DNA from: Mytilus californianus
Lineage: Eukaryota; Mollusca; Bivalvia; Mytilida; Mytilidae
DNA length: 64,000 nucleotides
Direction of reading: 5' to 3'
Assembly: GCF_021869535.1 (NCBI RefSeq)
Contig: NW_026262701.1
Coordinates: 50,285,278 to 50,349,277 of the forward strand
The notes beneath the pieces are model-generated. The model ran no database searches and had not been told where the DNA came from. It saw nothing but the letters and a program-made list of their open reading frames with translations. Of the stretch, positions 33,361-44,940 are shown piece by piece (within the stretch, counting starts at the first letter, position 1; each line of letters starts with the position of its first letter). A program made the translations under genes and the position numbers.

Positions 33361-33574
33361 TACCCTCGATATAGACGTCATAATTATTTGGACTATGACC
33401 GCCGTGGATGGTCTCTTAGTCTTTATCAGTGACCGCCGTTGATAGTAAACTTGGAATTGATAGTAAATAGCAAAAACACTTTATTTAAAGTATATCTATG
33501 TTCATAGTATACAGAAAAACAGAAAACAAAAAAAATAACGGACTTTGGAAAAAAGGGGGAGGGCTAAAAAAAAA

Positions 33575-33600
33575 TTGTCCTGTCCCCAAGTACCGATGAC
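33575..33600. repeat. Short box shared with 37422
   Basis: attgtcctgtccccaagta occurs here and at about 37424, both after a disrupted A-rich or hairpin stretch. Confidence 0.5.
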
Positions 33601-33727
33601 CTTCGATACCTTTCCTGAAATTCTCCAGTCATAAATCTTTTACAAAAATTCATCCTACAACAGTAAAACATATTTTCAATTACGCTCTAATGCCCGCGAT
33701 ATCGAGGTGTGTTCTAGTAAATATTAA

Positions 33728-33795
33728 ACAAGAAGATGTGGTATGATTGCCAATGAGATAATTCTCCAGCAGAGACCAAATGACATAAAATGTAT
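33728..33795 (-). repeat. Family B 3'-end fragment
   Basis: aagaagatgtggtatgattg ccaatgagataattctcc, the inverse of the family B end; truncated at about 33795. Confidence 0.7.
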
Positions 33796-33892
33796 ACTTT
33801 ATCATTTTTGATAAGTATATTTTCTTAAAGGCCATTTTGCTGACTTCTGATTTGAAAGCTTCTAAACATTCCATTTTATTCTTGCTATACGT

Positions 33893-34030
33893 CACTTCCG
33901 TAGAGAATAAAATATCAAACTCGGTAAAATTTGGCAGACCCGAATTTCCGGATAATTTAAATCGAACGTTCCGGAAATTCTGGTCCATCAAATTTTTACC
34001 GAGTTTGATATTTTATACTCTCTGGAAGTG
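33893..34030. mobile_element. 138-bp hairpin MITE
   Basis: cacttcc.tagagaataaaat at the left pairs with attttatactctctggaagtg at the right, and pairing continues through atcaaactcggtaaaatttg and its complement, about 40 bp per arm. The middle has its own pair, tttccgg / ccggaaa. The open frames across it are shadows. Confidence 0.8.
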
Positions 34031-34359
34031 TCGTATTTTGGAAATTCTGGGAAACCATTTTGAAATTAAAGTAAATATTTGCTCACCTCAAATGGAATCG
34101 TATCTTATTTTATCATATCTTTTGGATATTTCTGGAAATATTTTGCATCATTAAGCACAAAAAAGGTAGGACTTTGTAACTATGCCGAAATTTCTAGCTG
34201 GCAATGAAAATTTCATGCCAAAATTGGGTCTCAAAGTTCCCCCCAAAATTTGCTCTCAAAGTCCAGACGGAAAAAATGGCTTCAGCGTTATGGCGTCGTA
34301 GGAAGGCGTCACAGAAAAAAATTAAAATAGCCTTTCAAGACGTCATAATTATTTGGACT

Positions 34360-34423
34360 ACGGCGGTCACTGATATATTATATAGAGACTCTCTATATAA
34401 TATATGATATCAGTGACCGCCGT
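34360..34423. repeat. 64-bp near-perfect palindrome
   Basis: acggcggtcactgatat reads into attatatagaga, and the complement follows immediately with only one or two unpaired bases. The ends carry accgccgt. It is absent in the otherwise similar repeat at 33395, which has a plain gtgaccgcc instead, so it was gained or lost in one copy. Confidence 0.85.
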
Positions 34424-34782
34424 GGATAGTAAACTTGGAATTGATAGTAAATAGCAAATACACTTTATTTATAGTATATGTTTGATCATAGTATACAGAA
34501 AAACGCGAAAACAAGTTGCTTTTTAAAAAAAAAAAGACAATACGTGAACCTTAGAACTTTTTTATTCTAATTATTAATTCAACTGAATAAGAAATTATAT
34601 ATCAGTGTGGAGGATAATATTTTCTTTTCGTTGTAAATCATTACAATTTTGGCATGTTGAGAGAAGTGTTAAATATAAAGCAAGGAGAGAGAAAAAAAGA
34701 TTCCCAGACGTATAATTTCTTAAAGAATAATAATAATTCAAAACATGGAGGACACATGTACCTTCTTCCAAAAATTCATAAA

Positions 34783-35260
34783 ATTAAAGCCCATACCGCA
34801 TAGTCAGCTATAAAAGGCCCCGAAATGACAAATGTAAAACAATTCAAACGAGAAAACTAACGGTCTAATTTATGTACAAAAAATGAACGAAAAACAAATA
34901 TGTAACACATCAACAAACGACAACTACTGAATAACAGGCTCCTGACTTGGGACAGGCACATACATACAGAATGTGGCGGGGTTAAACATGTAAGCGGGAT
35001 CCCAACCTTCCCCCTAACCTGGGACAGTGGTGTAACAGTACAACATAAGAACGAACTATAAAAATCAGTTGAAAAAGGCAAGTTAACTCATCAGATGGAT
35101 ACAAACAGAAATACTACACAGAGTGGACGTGGCCGGGTACTTGTATATCCCAACAACAAATAGACACTAAGTCACAGATCTGAGAGTACTCGCAGTTACT
35201 GACAGCTAGTTCAAAGCCACTAAGAACTAATTAAAAAAATCATGCATCTAAGACTAAATT
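34783..35260 (-). mobile_element. Family B-related segment with a TATAAAAGG site
   Basis: Blocks recognised: gcccataccgcatagtcagc, tataaaaggccccgaaatga, gacaactactgaataacagg, ctcctgacttgggacaggca, gtggcggggttaaacatg. A shorter copy of its first 60 bp is at 58545-58610, and a diverged one lies at 40750-41090. The segment ends about 100 bp before the Penelope-like relic at 35375. Confidence 0.7.
34809..34817 (+). promoter_or_regulatory. Conserved TATAAAAGG in family B
   Basis: The same TATAAAAGGCCCC string is kept in the second copy at 58570. Conservation between diverged copies, together with a consensus TATA shape, makes a promoter role for the element possible; it is not shown. Confidence 0.25.
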
Positions 35261-35374
35261 ATCAATAAGTACAAATCCAACATCCAATTATTGAAGAGGC
35301 ATGCAACTTTTACATTCAAGATACAAAAAATTTCATTAATAAAATAGAGTCACACGAGGTAAAAAAAGTATGCA

Positions 35375-36510
35375 ATCTTATTGCCTATGATGTACGTCAA
35401 TGTACACACATATGACCATTGATAATTTAGAAGAAACTGTTATCAATGCATTAGAATTGAATATACTTTAAAGATTCTCAACAAAATAGATTTAACTGCA
35501 TTTGTTAAATTCATTCTTAGAAACAATGAATTTGAGTTTAATGGACTGTTATACAAACACATTATAGGAGCACCCATTGTCACCAACATGCACAGATCTG
35601 CATCGATCTGTCTGCCCTATTCATTAAAATCTTAGATAAGTTCCAATGGAGAGAAAACATCAAATTACACTGTCAATAGGGATGACGGTTTTATGGTCTT
35701 CACAGGCAAACTAGAGCAAGTTGAAGATTTCTTTAACCTTGCAAACGAAATTGACCATCTACTTAAGTTCTGATATGAGGTGTCGATATCTAGTATGGCC
35801 TATTAAGAGGGTGGTAAAGGGTTATTCACGTTCGTGCAACGTTTTCGGCCTTTTTTATTTCACGTGTTTCCGTGTTTCGACGTTTTATTTCTCGTTTTCT
35901 CGTGTTTTGTTCGATGTGCGTGCTTCGTGTTTTCCCTTAATTATTTTCCGTGTTTCGTGTCGGTACTCTTATTTTCTCGTGCTTGTCCCGCATTTGATTA
36001 AAAAGTAAACCGGGACTAATTCAAAGTCAGCCCAAATATTGTTTTGAATAATAAACTAATTAACTGGTCCCAAGATATTTATCAATAGCCTATTGTATTA
36101 CTATGATAAATCGGATGCAACTAACGGACGCTAAAAGGTGACCACATGCAAGGTCGCTATGTCCATTTATAATGACTGCATGATCTACAAGAACGGCTGA
36201 GTAATAACTTTTGGTACTATTTTCCTTAATATTTACGATTTTATTCCTTGGCTCCGTTTTTCCAGAGTGTTTTTTTTTCGTGCAACGTTTTTGTGATTTG
36301 TTATTTCAGGTGTTTCCGTGTTCAGACCCTCCCTTTTGCCACCCTCTATTTAGATACCAAAGTGTACAAAAGTGAACGATTCCATAATATCGGAATTCTT
36401 GATATTAAGTCACATATATTAAAAACACAGAAACGTATCAATATTTACCAATCACTAGTGCACATCCAAAACACACATAAATTTAAGAGCATTACAATGT
36501 GTGAATAATA
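35375..36510 (+). pseudogene. Penelope-like reverse transcriptase relic, split by a MITE
   Basis: Plus-strand fragments in several frames read TNMTIDNLEETVINALELN, AFVKFILRNNEFEFNGLLYK, a degenerate motif-B area, NRDDGFMVFTGKLEQVEDFF with NLANEIDHLLKF, and, after the insertion, LDTKVYKSERFHNIGILDIK. The DD pair in NRDDG marks the polymerase active site. The order and motifs match PLE-type reverse transcriptases as I know them, here without an intact frame. A 542-bp element at 35806-36347 separates the fingers/palm part from the LDTKVYK part. This family differs from the RT at 27453-28300. Confidence 0.7.
35806..36347. mobile_element. MITE nested in the Penelope-like relic
   Basis: The ends agagggtggtaaaggg and cccttttgccaccctct are inverted. 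Inside, the block cgtgcaacgttttn...atttca.gtgtttccgtgtt occurs twice in direct orientation at about 35833 and 36279, so each end carries a subterminal repeat. No target duplication could be fixed with confidence. The open frame 35721-36008 runs across the junction and is not a gene. Confidence 0.7.
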
Positions 36511-36514
36511 TTCT

Positions 36515-38030
36515 ACCACTAAGTGACCACCGCCATTTGGTTGACTATCCTGTCACTGTTTGGTGTGCGCTTGCATACTTTACAAGTCCAAAAATAATTT
36601 TAACAGAAAGGAAATAATTTGTGCTGTACATAACATTTATACATGGTGCAAATAAAAACACGGGACTTGAAATTTAATGTGCATGCAGTAGTCTCTTGAA
36701 CGAGTCAAGACTTTCTGCAGCGGTCACTGAAATAATAGTGACATCAATGAATTAAATAAACATTTAATTAACCTACAAGATAACTTAATTGATAGAGAGT
36801 ACTGTAAAAAGAAAACAGTAAAAGTTGTAAAAATGTATATTAACGAACAGTCTTTATTTTACTTGTTTTATTTTCATTTGAAACAGATTTTTTTTTATCT
36901 GATTTGTCAAAATGACAAGTGTGCATAATGATTTTATTGTTACAAATCAAATCCCAAAAGCCGACTTTAACTCATTATGTAGAAACCACAGCACTATTTT
37001 AAAATATCTCTCTGTGAATATCTAGATACAGATGTTTGATACCATAGGTCGTTATAATTAAATCTTGACCATTTAGCTTTCACTTGTTTATCAAAGGGTA
37101 CAACTGTCAACTTTGCTCAAGTTAGGCAACCCTTGCAATGCATAAAATGTAGTTTTACAATAAATACACGTTTGAAAAGGATCTATAGATTGTTTATTAT
37201 CATATATCAGATAAGTGAATTAGCGATCTGTGAAAATTCTTTATTGCCATGTTTTAAATATCTTAGATACACCGTATGGAGGTGCTCTTAATTGCAGGAA
37301 GCTAATACAGATAAGATGAATAGGTGTTCCGAATGAACAATAATTTAACTTCCGAATATTCCTCCATAGACTATATTTCTAACTAATAAATATGCGTGAA
37401 CCCTCAGGGGTTCACGCAATAATTGTCCTGTCCCCAAGTACTTATGAAAATTATGTGTAATTTTAAAACATTTCTAAACGGAAGTCTTTTCTATGACTTA
37501 AAAGTCCGTCCGATAACGGAAACAATATCCGGACGCCTTTATTTTCGTTGTCCCAAAAATAGCCCAAATTGAATAATCGATAAGCGAGGATGACAAGTGA
37601 TTATGCATGGTACCTATAGGACACAAAGGCATGATGATTAATTTATTGTGGAAGGAAAAGAATCGACACACAAAATGAGGTCTTCTCGTTTAATAGTATA
37701 GATATCATAAAAAATGTGATCAAAATAAACTTCGACCTACCAACATTGGCCTTATAAGAACTTCCCTTTTGTTAATTTTGACTCCTAATTTATTCTAAAT
37801 TCTTCCTCCCAAATTTGACCAATATAACTCAATTTCAGAAAAGTTTTGTTTTATGTGTTCAAAAATTGTTATATTTGTAATACTTGTTCTGGCAATTAGA
37901 AACAAACTAGAAAATTAATTTTATTGTACTGAATTAGTAGTTAGTTGGGGTTTTCTGCTCCATTATTTTGAAATTTAATTACAAAAATCATTTTTTCTTG
38001 TTATTTAGGAATCTGTTTATTTAGTTAGTG
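36515..38030. other. AT-rich stretch with one hairpin
   Basis: A perfect 10-bp stem (gcgtgaaccc / gggttcacgc) with a tcag loop lies at 37394-37417, followed by the attgtcctgtccccaagta box shared with 33575. No gene was seen. Confidence 0.55.
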
Positions 38031-38600
38031 TCATGAATGATTGTATAATATAAACCAGAGACATATGTCTGTGGATAAACTGTCAACACAGATGCGCGTT
38101 GAATCCATTTACCAACCTTCACATAAAAGAGCTATTAAAACCGTAAACTGGAATCCGCTGCTACACTCAAACAAAGTGTAGTAGTCAGCCGAGAACCATA
38201 TCATGAAACGCCAAGCGTACCATCACGAGTTGGTTGACCGTTATGGAATAATCGTTTCACAGATGATATCGGATATGTTCCTTATGTCGTAAATACTATA
38301 CCCTTCCCTTTTCACGAAAGTGACCTACCGAATTAGACTATTTACCGGATTTGTAATAACATAAGCAACACGACGGGTGCCACATGTGGAGCAGTATCTG
38401 CTTACCCTTCCGGAGCACCTGAGATCACCCCCAGTTTTTGGTGGGGTTCGTGTTGCTTAGTCTTTAGTTTTCTATGTTGTGTCATCTGTACTATTATTTG
38501 TCTGTTTGTCTTTTTATTTTTGGCAATGGCGTTGTCAGTTTGTTTTCGATCTATGAGTTTGACTGTCCCTCTGGTATCTTTCGTCCCTCTTTTAGGATGC
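38031..38600 (+). mobile_element. Dispersed repeat family C, long copy
   Basis: Landmarks: gatgcgcgttgaatcc, cgtttcacagatgatatcgg, ttagactatttaccggattt, caacacgacgggtgccacat, the acccttccggagcacctgag block and ctggtatctttcgtccctct. The right 200 bp recur inverted at 24016-24235 and in degraded form at 5970-6090. No coding frame; an old retroposon tail is likely. Confidence 0.75.
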
Positions 38601-39130
38601 TCGCCTCGTGTACGGGAGGTCCTCGGTTCGAATCTTGGCTGGATAAAACGAAAGATCTTTATAAAATCGGCATTTGCTGCTTCTGTGTTAAACACGCGGC
38701 TTTTTTAGAAGTAAGTTTAAAAATGAGTCGTCTCGAAGTCGGAATAATTTGTTTGAGTAAGGAAGTCTTCCTGCCGACTATCTTCCACAATCTACATCAA
38801 ATTTCCCAAAATGACAACAAGAAGTGTTGGTCTACTACAAAGTAGGATACATTCATATCTCATTATAGTATGCTCTCGTCTGAAATATGTATGTAACATT
38901 TGCCATTTGTCCAAAATCTTTGAGGTCACTCAGCTGTTCCATCTGAGTTTTTTTACTTTGAAAAAAGTAGGATGTATTGGAAAGGGACCGACGTTTAGCC
39001 TTGCAACAGGCCACATACAGACGCCTCAAAGAGTTATTGCAAGCGATCTTAACATGAAGAAAGCGTACGTGACACTCTCTCTCTCGAGGCATAGAATTTA
39101 ACGTCCCAATTCTGACGGGCGTGGCTGCGA
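38595..39130 (+). mobile_element. tRNA-derived SINE, diverged
   Basis: Begins with a tRNA-like segment, ggatgctcgcctcgtgtacg, then a B-box ggttcgaatct at 38625-38635. A ttaaacacgcggctttttta..agtaag block and an aagtcggaataatttg.tt.gagtaagg block follow, an order I recall from molluscan tRNA SINEs. The end near 39105-39125 has a taacgtccc..ttctgacgggcgtggctg segment typical of the same group. The tRNA 5' half is not preserved, so this is not a tRNA gene. Frames at 38474-39101 are not genes. Confidence 0.55.
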
Positions 39131-39906
39131 ATTCTCTAATTCTTACCCGATTTATACTTTTCCCGACCGGTATGATTTTAGACTATATGTATACAAATTG
39201 CATCAGTCTTTTTCAATAATTTGCAAAAAGATGTTCTTCATATCACAGGCGCTTGGGTACAAGATTTGGATTTTTTTTTTATTTCATTATTTGCACTGAA
39301 TATTCAGATTTCTATTTTAATACCCCATAACTAACACTACTAAGCTTGTCTTACATTGTTTTGGGTGAATTGATCCACTCTGATAAAATTCCTTATTTTA
39401 CTATCCATACTTAAAAACATTTTGTTTTAATGGGGCACTAGCTGTCAAATCCATGCTCACCGATTTGACTCAAATTCTCATATTTGATTTATAACATAAT
39501 AAACGTATATCCAAATTACAATAAGTCTGAAATAAACAGTTAACAATGCATGTACACGATAATATATAAGAATTTCGTGTGTATTTTAGTCTAGACGCCA
39601 TCTAATTAATTATCGAGACGACCTCCGAATACTGCCGATGGTCACATAACACGATATAAAATATAAACATAAACATAAATATAAATAGCCTAGCGACCTC
39701 GTGCATTTGGGTTTTTATAGGCCTTTTTGATTTCATGTTATAGGTTAAAAAATAAGTTAATTAACGTTTTTACCTGTATAAGAATGATTTTTTTTGTGGA
39801 TCGAATCAGTCAACGAAATGATTCACCTTTGTTTCACTTTCAATGTTGACATTCTTTTCCTTTTAATGGCTGAACACGACTTATGCATGCGTAACCAATC
39901 GCTATC
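39131..39906. other. Stretch without a gene
   Basis: AT-rich; only a short aaataaaatataaacataaacataaa run near 39655 stands out. Confidence 0.5.
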
Positions 39907-40749
39907 TAATGCACGGTGGGTAAGGTTGTCCTGCGAAAGAACGTTCTGCGCTGGTGATTCGATCCTGACTGGTGCTGGTGATCATTGAAAATATGTAAAC
40001 AAAGACGAAAATGATGATTTTTTTACGTTTTCTCGCATAAAAAAATGGAAGGAAACAGTTGAGATGTTTTAATTTTGTTTCTTATGGGTTCATAGGAAAA
40101 CAATAAACACTGTGACCCTCTTAACTGTTTCAGTAAGCGTAACACAAAAGTGCTCATTTTTAGAAAATCTAGAACTGAAAAAATAAAATAAAATGCTCCT
40201 GGAGTCCGCTTTTTATACCCAAATACACACGACAAAATTATTTTGTGAAAAACCTGTGCAATTTATTAATTTGTGTCTTCTATTTTACTTTTTACATCCA
40301 TTTGGCTGTTTAATAAGCGTTTTCAAATAGTCGTAACTTATTTTACATAAAAAGGCAACATCTTCCGTCCAAGTATCAGATGAAAATATATCTAATTAGA
40401 ATAGTTATATTTAAGATATTAAATGCCCTTAAATTGATGATTCTCTACATAATATGCAAACTAAAACAGTTTTAAAATGTGCTTAAGTAAAGCGACATTT
40501 ATAACGACAATAAACGTTTGACTGGTCTCTTTCAGTTAAATATACGAGGTTAGATGATCTAAATACTGGTGCCTCTAATTTCTTCCTTAATATATATACA
40601 CTGTCTCCAATATATTTCGACTGGATTAAAAAAAAAGACCTAGACTTGCTTTTCGTACATGACTGATAAACACTTACTAGAATGGAACAAGATGTGAACA
40701 ATTGTAATTCAAAGTATGACCTTCAACAACGAGCAAAAACCATAACGAA

Positions 40750-41090
40750 TACTAGCTATAAAAATGTAAACGATTAAAAAATGAAAACATTCGGCCTGAT
40801 TTCAAATACAACTTTGAACAGAAAACAAATATGACAGATAGAAAACATCGACAACCACTGGTTTTGGGCACTCGTGACAGGGCTTAACATGTTTGTTTGC
40901 GCTCCACACCCCCTCCCCACCTCTACCCACCCAACTCCTCCTCCTTTCCTCCTTCATTGGTACAGTGGTGTAACAACACAACACTTAGCACACAAAATAA
41001 TTACATAAAGACACACATTATTGAACCACGAGTATTCGCAGCTACTGAAAGCTAGTTCAAAGTCGCATTTTCAACTAATAGATAAACCAT
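40750..41090 (-). repeat. Diverged family B-related segment inside copy 2
   Basis: agctataaaaatgtaaacga, cagggcttaacatgtttg, ggtacagtggtgtaacaaca and gcagctactgaaagctagtt match the 34783-35260 segment in order, with many changes. The block around 40905-40945 is pyrimidine-rich (ctccccacctctacccaccc). Confidence 0.55.
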
Positions 41091-42754
41091 GTTCTCTTAG
41101 ATTAAAATCTAAATTGGTACACATCAAACAAATTTCGAAAAACTTAAGTTCACATTTAAAATGTTTGGTTTAGCAGAACTTTAAAACTGTGCAGTGAATC
41201 TTTATTGTCATAAATATGTATACATCAGACATTATAAAGGCATGTGGAAGATACTAAGTAGTATTTTACAGTTCAATTTATTGATCATAAAGGGATGGAG
41301 ATTGCATGGAGGTTAACATAGGATAAGAAGAAATTGATAGTATTCTTTTGGCGAAAGACTTTAAACCTTCTTTGCATTAAAGTTTCTTGTTGCCGTAAAT
41401 GGTAAAATCCTCAACAAAATCTCAATAACTTTGTTGGAATGAATAAAGGTTTTAAATTAAATTTTCATGATCTCTGATCCATTTTTTGGCTCCCACCCTG
41501 ACGAGCCATGTGAGCTGTCGGTATCCTGTTGCACCTACCGCCCGTAAACTTTCACATTTCCATCTTCTTTTCTGAAATATTTTACCCAATTCATACGCGA
41601 CAGCATTATTATCCTAGTAACCGGTGTTACCACTGTATCGAACACTTTAAGCAAAAAAATCAACAATACTATATTCATTTTGTGTGTCAATTTGTTTAGA
41701 CATACAAAACTGCAAAAACTTCGAATACAAGAGAGTATTTTTTTTTAAATGACATTATTATCTGTCGATTTCTATATCTATGCATAGTATTTATTTCAGA
41801 TGACATGATTTTCACACCCTGGTGACCCTGCTACCCTTCATATATTCATATACATATATAAATAAACAAACTAAAGGCTGCAACTGGTATTTTTGCATTT
41901 AAAATTATTCATTGCAACAAGAATATTCGGGTTGAATGGAAATTGTGTGAGTTAAAATCTTGTATTGCTGATAAATGTTGCTGGACCAAGTTTCGGTATC
42001 TGATCTGAATTTTCTGAAAAGTGCAAGGTAGATAGACATTTGCCTGTTGAATATTTTGACTCGGTAAGTTTTGCTCTAATTGCTTGAACTTTTGCGATAT
42101 AAACTAAAAACTCGAATATATTTTAACAGACAGTGGTCATGTTTGATGATGAATATTGTTTTTCCTAGATTCACTCATTCAAATCATTTGGTAACATTTG
42201 GTTAAATAATTTCAGAGAAGATTTTTTTTAATTACGGACGCCAAGTCAATAGCTCACACGGCCCCTCGATACAGGTGAGTTTAGGACGAAACAGGTTGAT
42301 AACCAGTAGAAATTAAAACCAAGTTTTGTAAAGTTTGTATATTTGGATTGTTTAAAACTGTTTTTTATGGCTTTTAAAAGTTAAGTGTAGGTGTATAATT
42401 TAAGACTTGTTGCATCTTATATACTCAGTTGGTAGTATGAAGCTACGAGATATTGTAATTCTTTTAATTAAAGTACGTTTAACAAAACAGCCGATTTCGG
42501 TAGGGGCAAATACTTCTGGACTTTTAAAATGCATAAGCATAAATTCAACTGAAAAAAAACAATCGAAAAGATAAAATATTAATCTTAAAAAGCATTAACT
42601 TGCATCTCTTCCCCCGGCAATAGTATATATTTTTTTTTTTTGGGAGGGGGGTCTAAAAATGAGCAATTATCTTATCGTGAAGAGAAAGTCGAGTACACAT
42701 TTTACGTTCAAGGCGTGTTTGAGTTGATTGTTTTGTCCTGAAAACGTATAAAAT

Positions 42755-43525
42755 AACCAAAAATCAAAGTACTGAAGTACTGAACATCGGATGACCACAA
42801 GTTCTTGAGGATGGTCAAAAGCACTTGTCTCAGAAAAAAACAACATATCTCTTTACCTGAAACTGAGGTTAATGTACAGAGATATATTTTTTTCTAGACA
42901 AGTGCGTGCGAGTATGATGAATAAATGACAGGAAATTCAACTTCACCGTAATAACTATTATATTGTAGTGATACAAATCAGTATACACTGATTTGTTGTT
43001 ATATATTATATTAAAATAACAGTTACATATATATATGATTTGCATCCGTTTGTATATCATTCTATTCTACTGTCAGTCTTATAATAGTGCAATGCAAGTG
43101 CATGGTGGACACTTTTCTGTAAAAATTCGATTTTTCTAAGATTGGATACGAGTAGGCATTCATATTTTCCCGCAAAAACAATTACAAAGTTACCGGTCCT
43201 GTCGCAAAACGTTCTTTGAGATATTCTTCCGCATGCTTTAACACAATTTTTCGGTACGTGTGCATTGATATTATCAATGATTTTTTACTTATATATATAT
43301 ATATCTAACTACAAAACATTTTCACATTATTAATTTATGTTGTAAACAAAAATATTTTTATCAGTATTCATTGAAGAGATGTATTTATATCAAATGACAA
43401 GGAATGTTATTTTGCACTCGTTTATGTGCGCATATTTATCATGTTTATAGATCGGTTACAAACCCAAAACTAATTTACATAATGGAAATCTAGGCGATAG
43501 CAATACATCGGAGTGACCTCAAGGT
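42755..43525. mobile_element. About 770-bp insertion unique to transposon copy 2
   Basis: Copy 1 reads straight from gtataaaataa to aaatgtttgatatatctgg at 12650-12680; copy 2 has about 770 bp between these. Both ends of the insert carry an acatcgg(a)(g)tgacc motif near a small hairpin (42784-42816, and 43506-43536 with gtgacctcaaggtcatc). The insert includes a gcacttgtct palindrome at 42821-42905. It arrived after the two copies separated. The class is unknown. Confidence 0.6.
42821..42905. mobile_element. Short palindromic element with GCACTTGTCT ends
   Basis: gcacttgtctcagaaaaaaa pairs with the complement of tttttttctagacaagtgc; inner arms are atatctcttta / tacagagatat. Same terminal sequence as 11487-11559 and 59143-59246. 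Confidence 0.65.
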
Positions 43526-44391
43526 CATCGCGATGTAAAAATGTTTGATAAATCTGGCTTTAGATTCGATTATTTAAATATATATTAAGGCTACATGTTA
43601 ATATAATAATGCTGAGAATTCACAGTATCAAAAAATGAAATAAATGAGTGAAGTGAAATACCTTTGTAACGAGGCATTACTACAGAGAAGGTGTGTTTGA
43701 AAAACAAAAATTAAAAGCTTCGTGCTATTACAAATATTTAACTAAAAGTGTATTTCTTAGTCTGGTAATTTTTTTTTCGGTCACTCATTTTTCACTCATT
43801 TTCAATTAAAATTTAGGCAATTTTATTTTTATTCATGAAATATATTTAAAAATAGAAAAATAGGACACATCGTTCACTTACTCCCCCTTAATTCTTTATC
43901 AAAAATCCTTGACAACAGACTCTACTTTTGGATCTTTAAAATGTATAACTTAAAAAATCTTATTTTTTTTGTGTGTTATCTAGGTTATCTAGTCTTCATT
44001 CTCATCTGCAGTAATAAAATCGTTCTTGATCATCTGCATAAAATTATTTTTTATCAACAATTTTAGAATTTCAAAACTATTCCAAGCTTAACAACTTTCA
44101 CCATGACCTCCCTCTACCTTATTGAAAAAAAACGCAATATTATTGTCATCCTTTTAGTAAACACTAAATTGTTACAAAGAAACCTGATTTTAACTGCTGA
44201 GGACACATGATTCTTACGCGCAGAAACAAGGCTGAGATTCATTTGGTTGAATAAAAAGAAAAGTTTCTACAGTATCGTACAAATTTGTCAAAGAAACAAT
44301 ATCCAGGATTCTTAGGCTACACTGAATTTATTATCTAAACTCATCTAAGAAGTGTTCAGGCTCTCCTGATAGTTTACCGTGATCAACTAAG

Positions 44392-44940
44392 GTTGTGCTT
44401 GATTTTCATATGATGAAGACATAATCTTTCAATCAGTTCAATTGAGGTCTGGAGCTGTCATGGGAGTAACTGCTAGTAGTCCCTTGTTAATTTATGTATC
44501 ATTGTCATTTTGCTTAGTTTCTTTAGTTATCTATTCTGACACGGACTCGGGACTACTTTTAAACTGAGTTTTACTGTGCGTATTGCTGTGTGTTTGTTTA
44601 TTCTACATTGGCTAGAGGTAAAGGGGAAGGACTGAGACATCACAAAACATGTTTAACCCCGCCGCATTTTTGCGCCTATCCCAAGTCAGGAGCCTCTGTC
44701 CTTTGTTAGTCTTGTATGTTTTTTAATTTTAGTTCATTTATATGTTATGGAGTTTAGTGTCACGTCCATTTTCTTTGAACTAGTTTACATTTTGTTTAGG
44801 GGCCAGCTGATGCCTCCCTCCGGCTGCGGGATTTTCTCGCTGTGTTGAAGACCCACTGGTGGCCGTCGGCTGTTTTCTGCTCTTTCGTCGGGTTGTTGTC
44901 TCTGACACATTTTTTATTTCCATTCTCAATTTTATTAGAA
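44392..44940 (+). mobile_element. Family A retroposon tail inside transposon copy 2
   Basis: Counterpart of 13735-14290, same orientation and same ends, ending ccattctcaattttatta. The open frames at 44796-45048 are not genes. Confidence 0.75.

Larger units (their letters stand above)
33370..34515. repeat. Direct repeats (about 165 bp) bracketing a hairpin cluster
   Basis: gacgtcataattatttggact begins both 33370 and 34340, and both continue into a gtgaccgccgt.gatagtaaac block, an aattgatagtaaatagcaaa block and catagtatacagaaaaac. Outer copies flank about 800 bp of other repeats. They may be the ends of one element or two separate copies. Confidence 0.65.

Noticed and set aside
35721-36008. 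95-codon plus-strand frame
   Set aside because: Runs from the reverse-transcriptase relic into the nested MITE; a chimera of two unrelated elements.
38625-38635. tRNA gene
   Set aside because: Only the B-box half is tRNA-like; there is no complete cloverleaf and the segment continues into SINE blocks.
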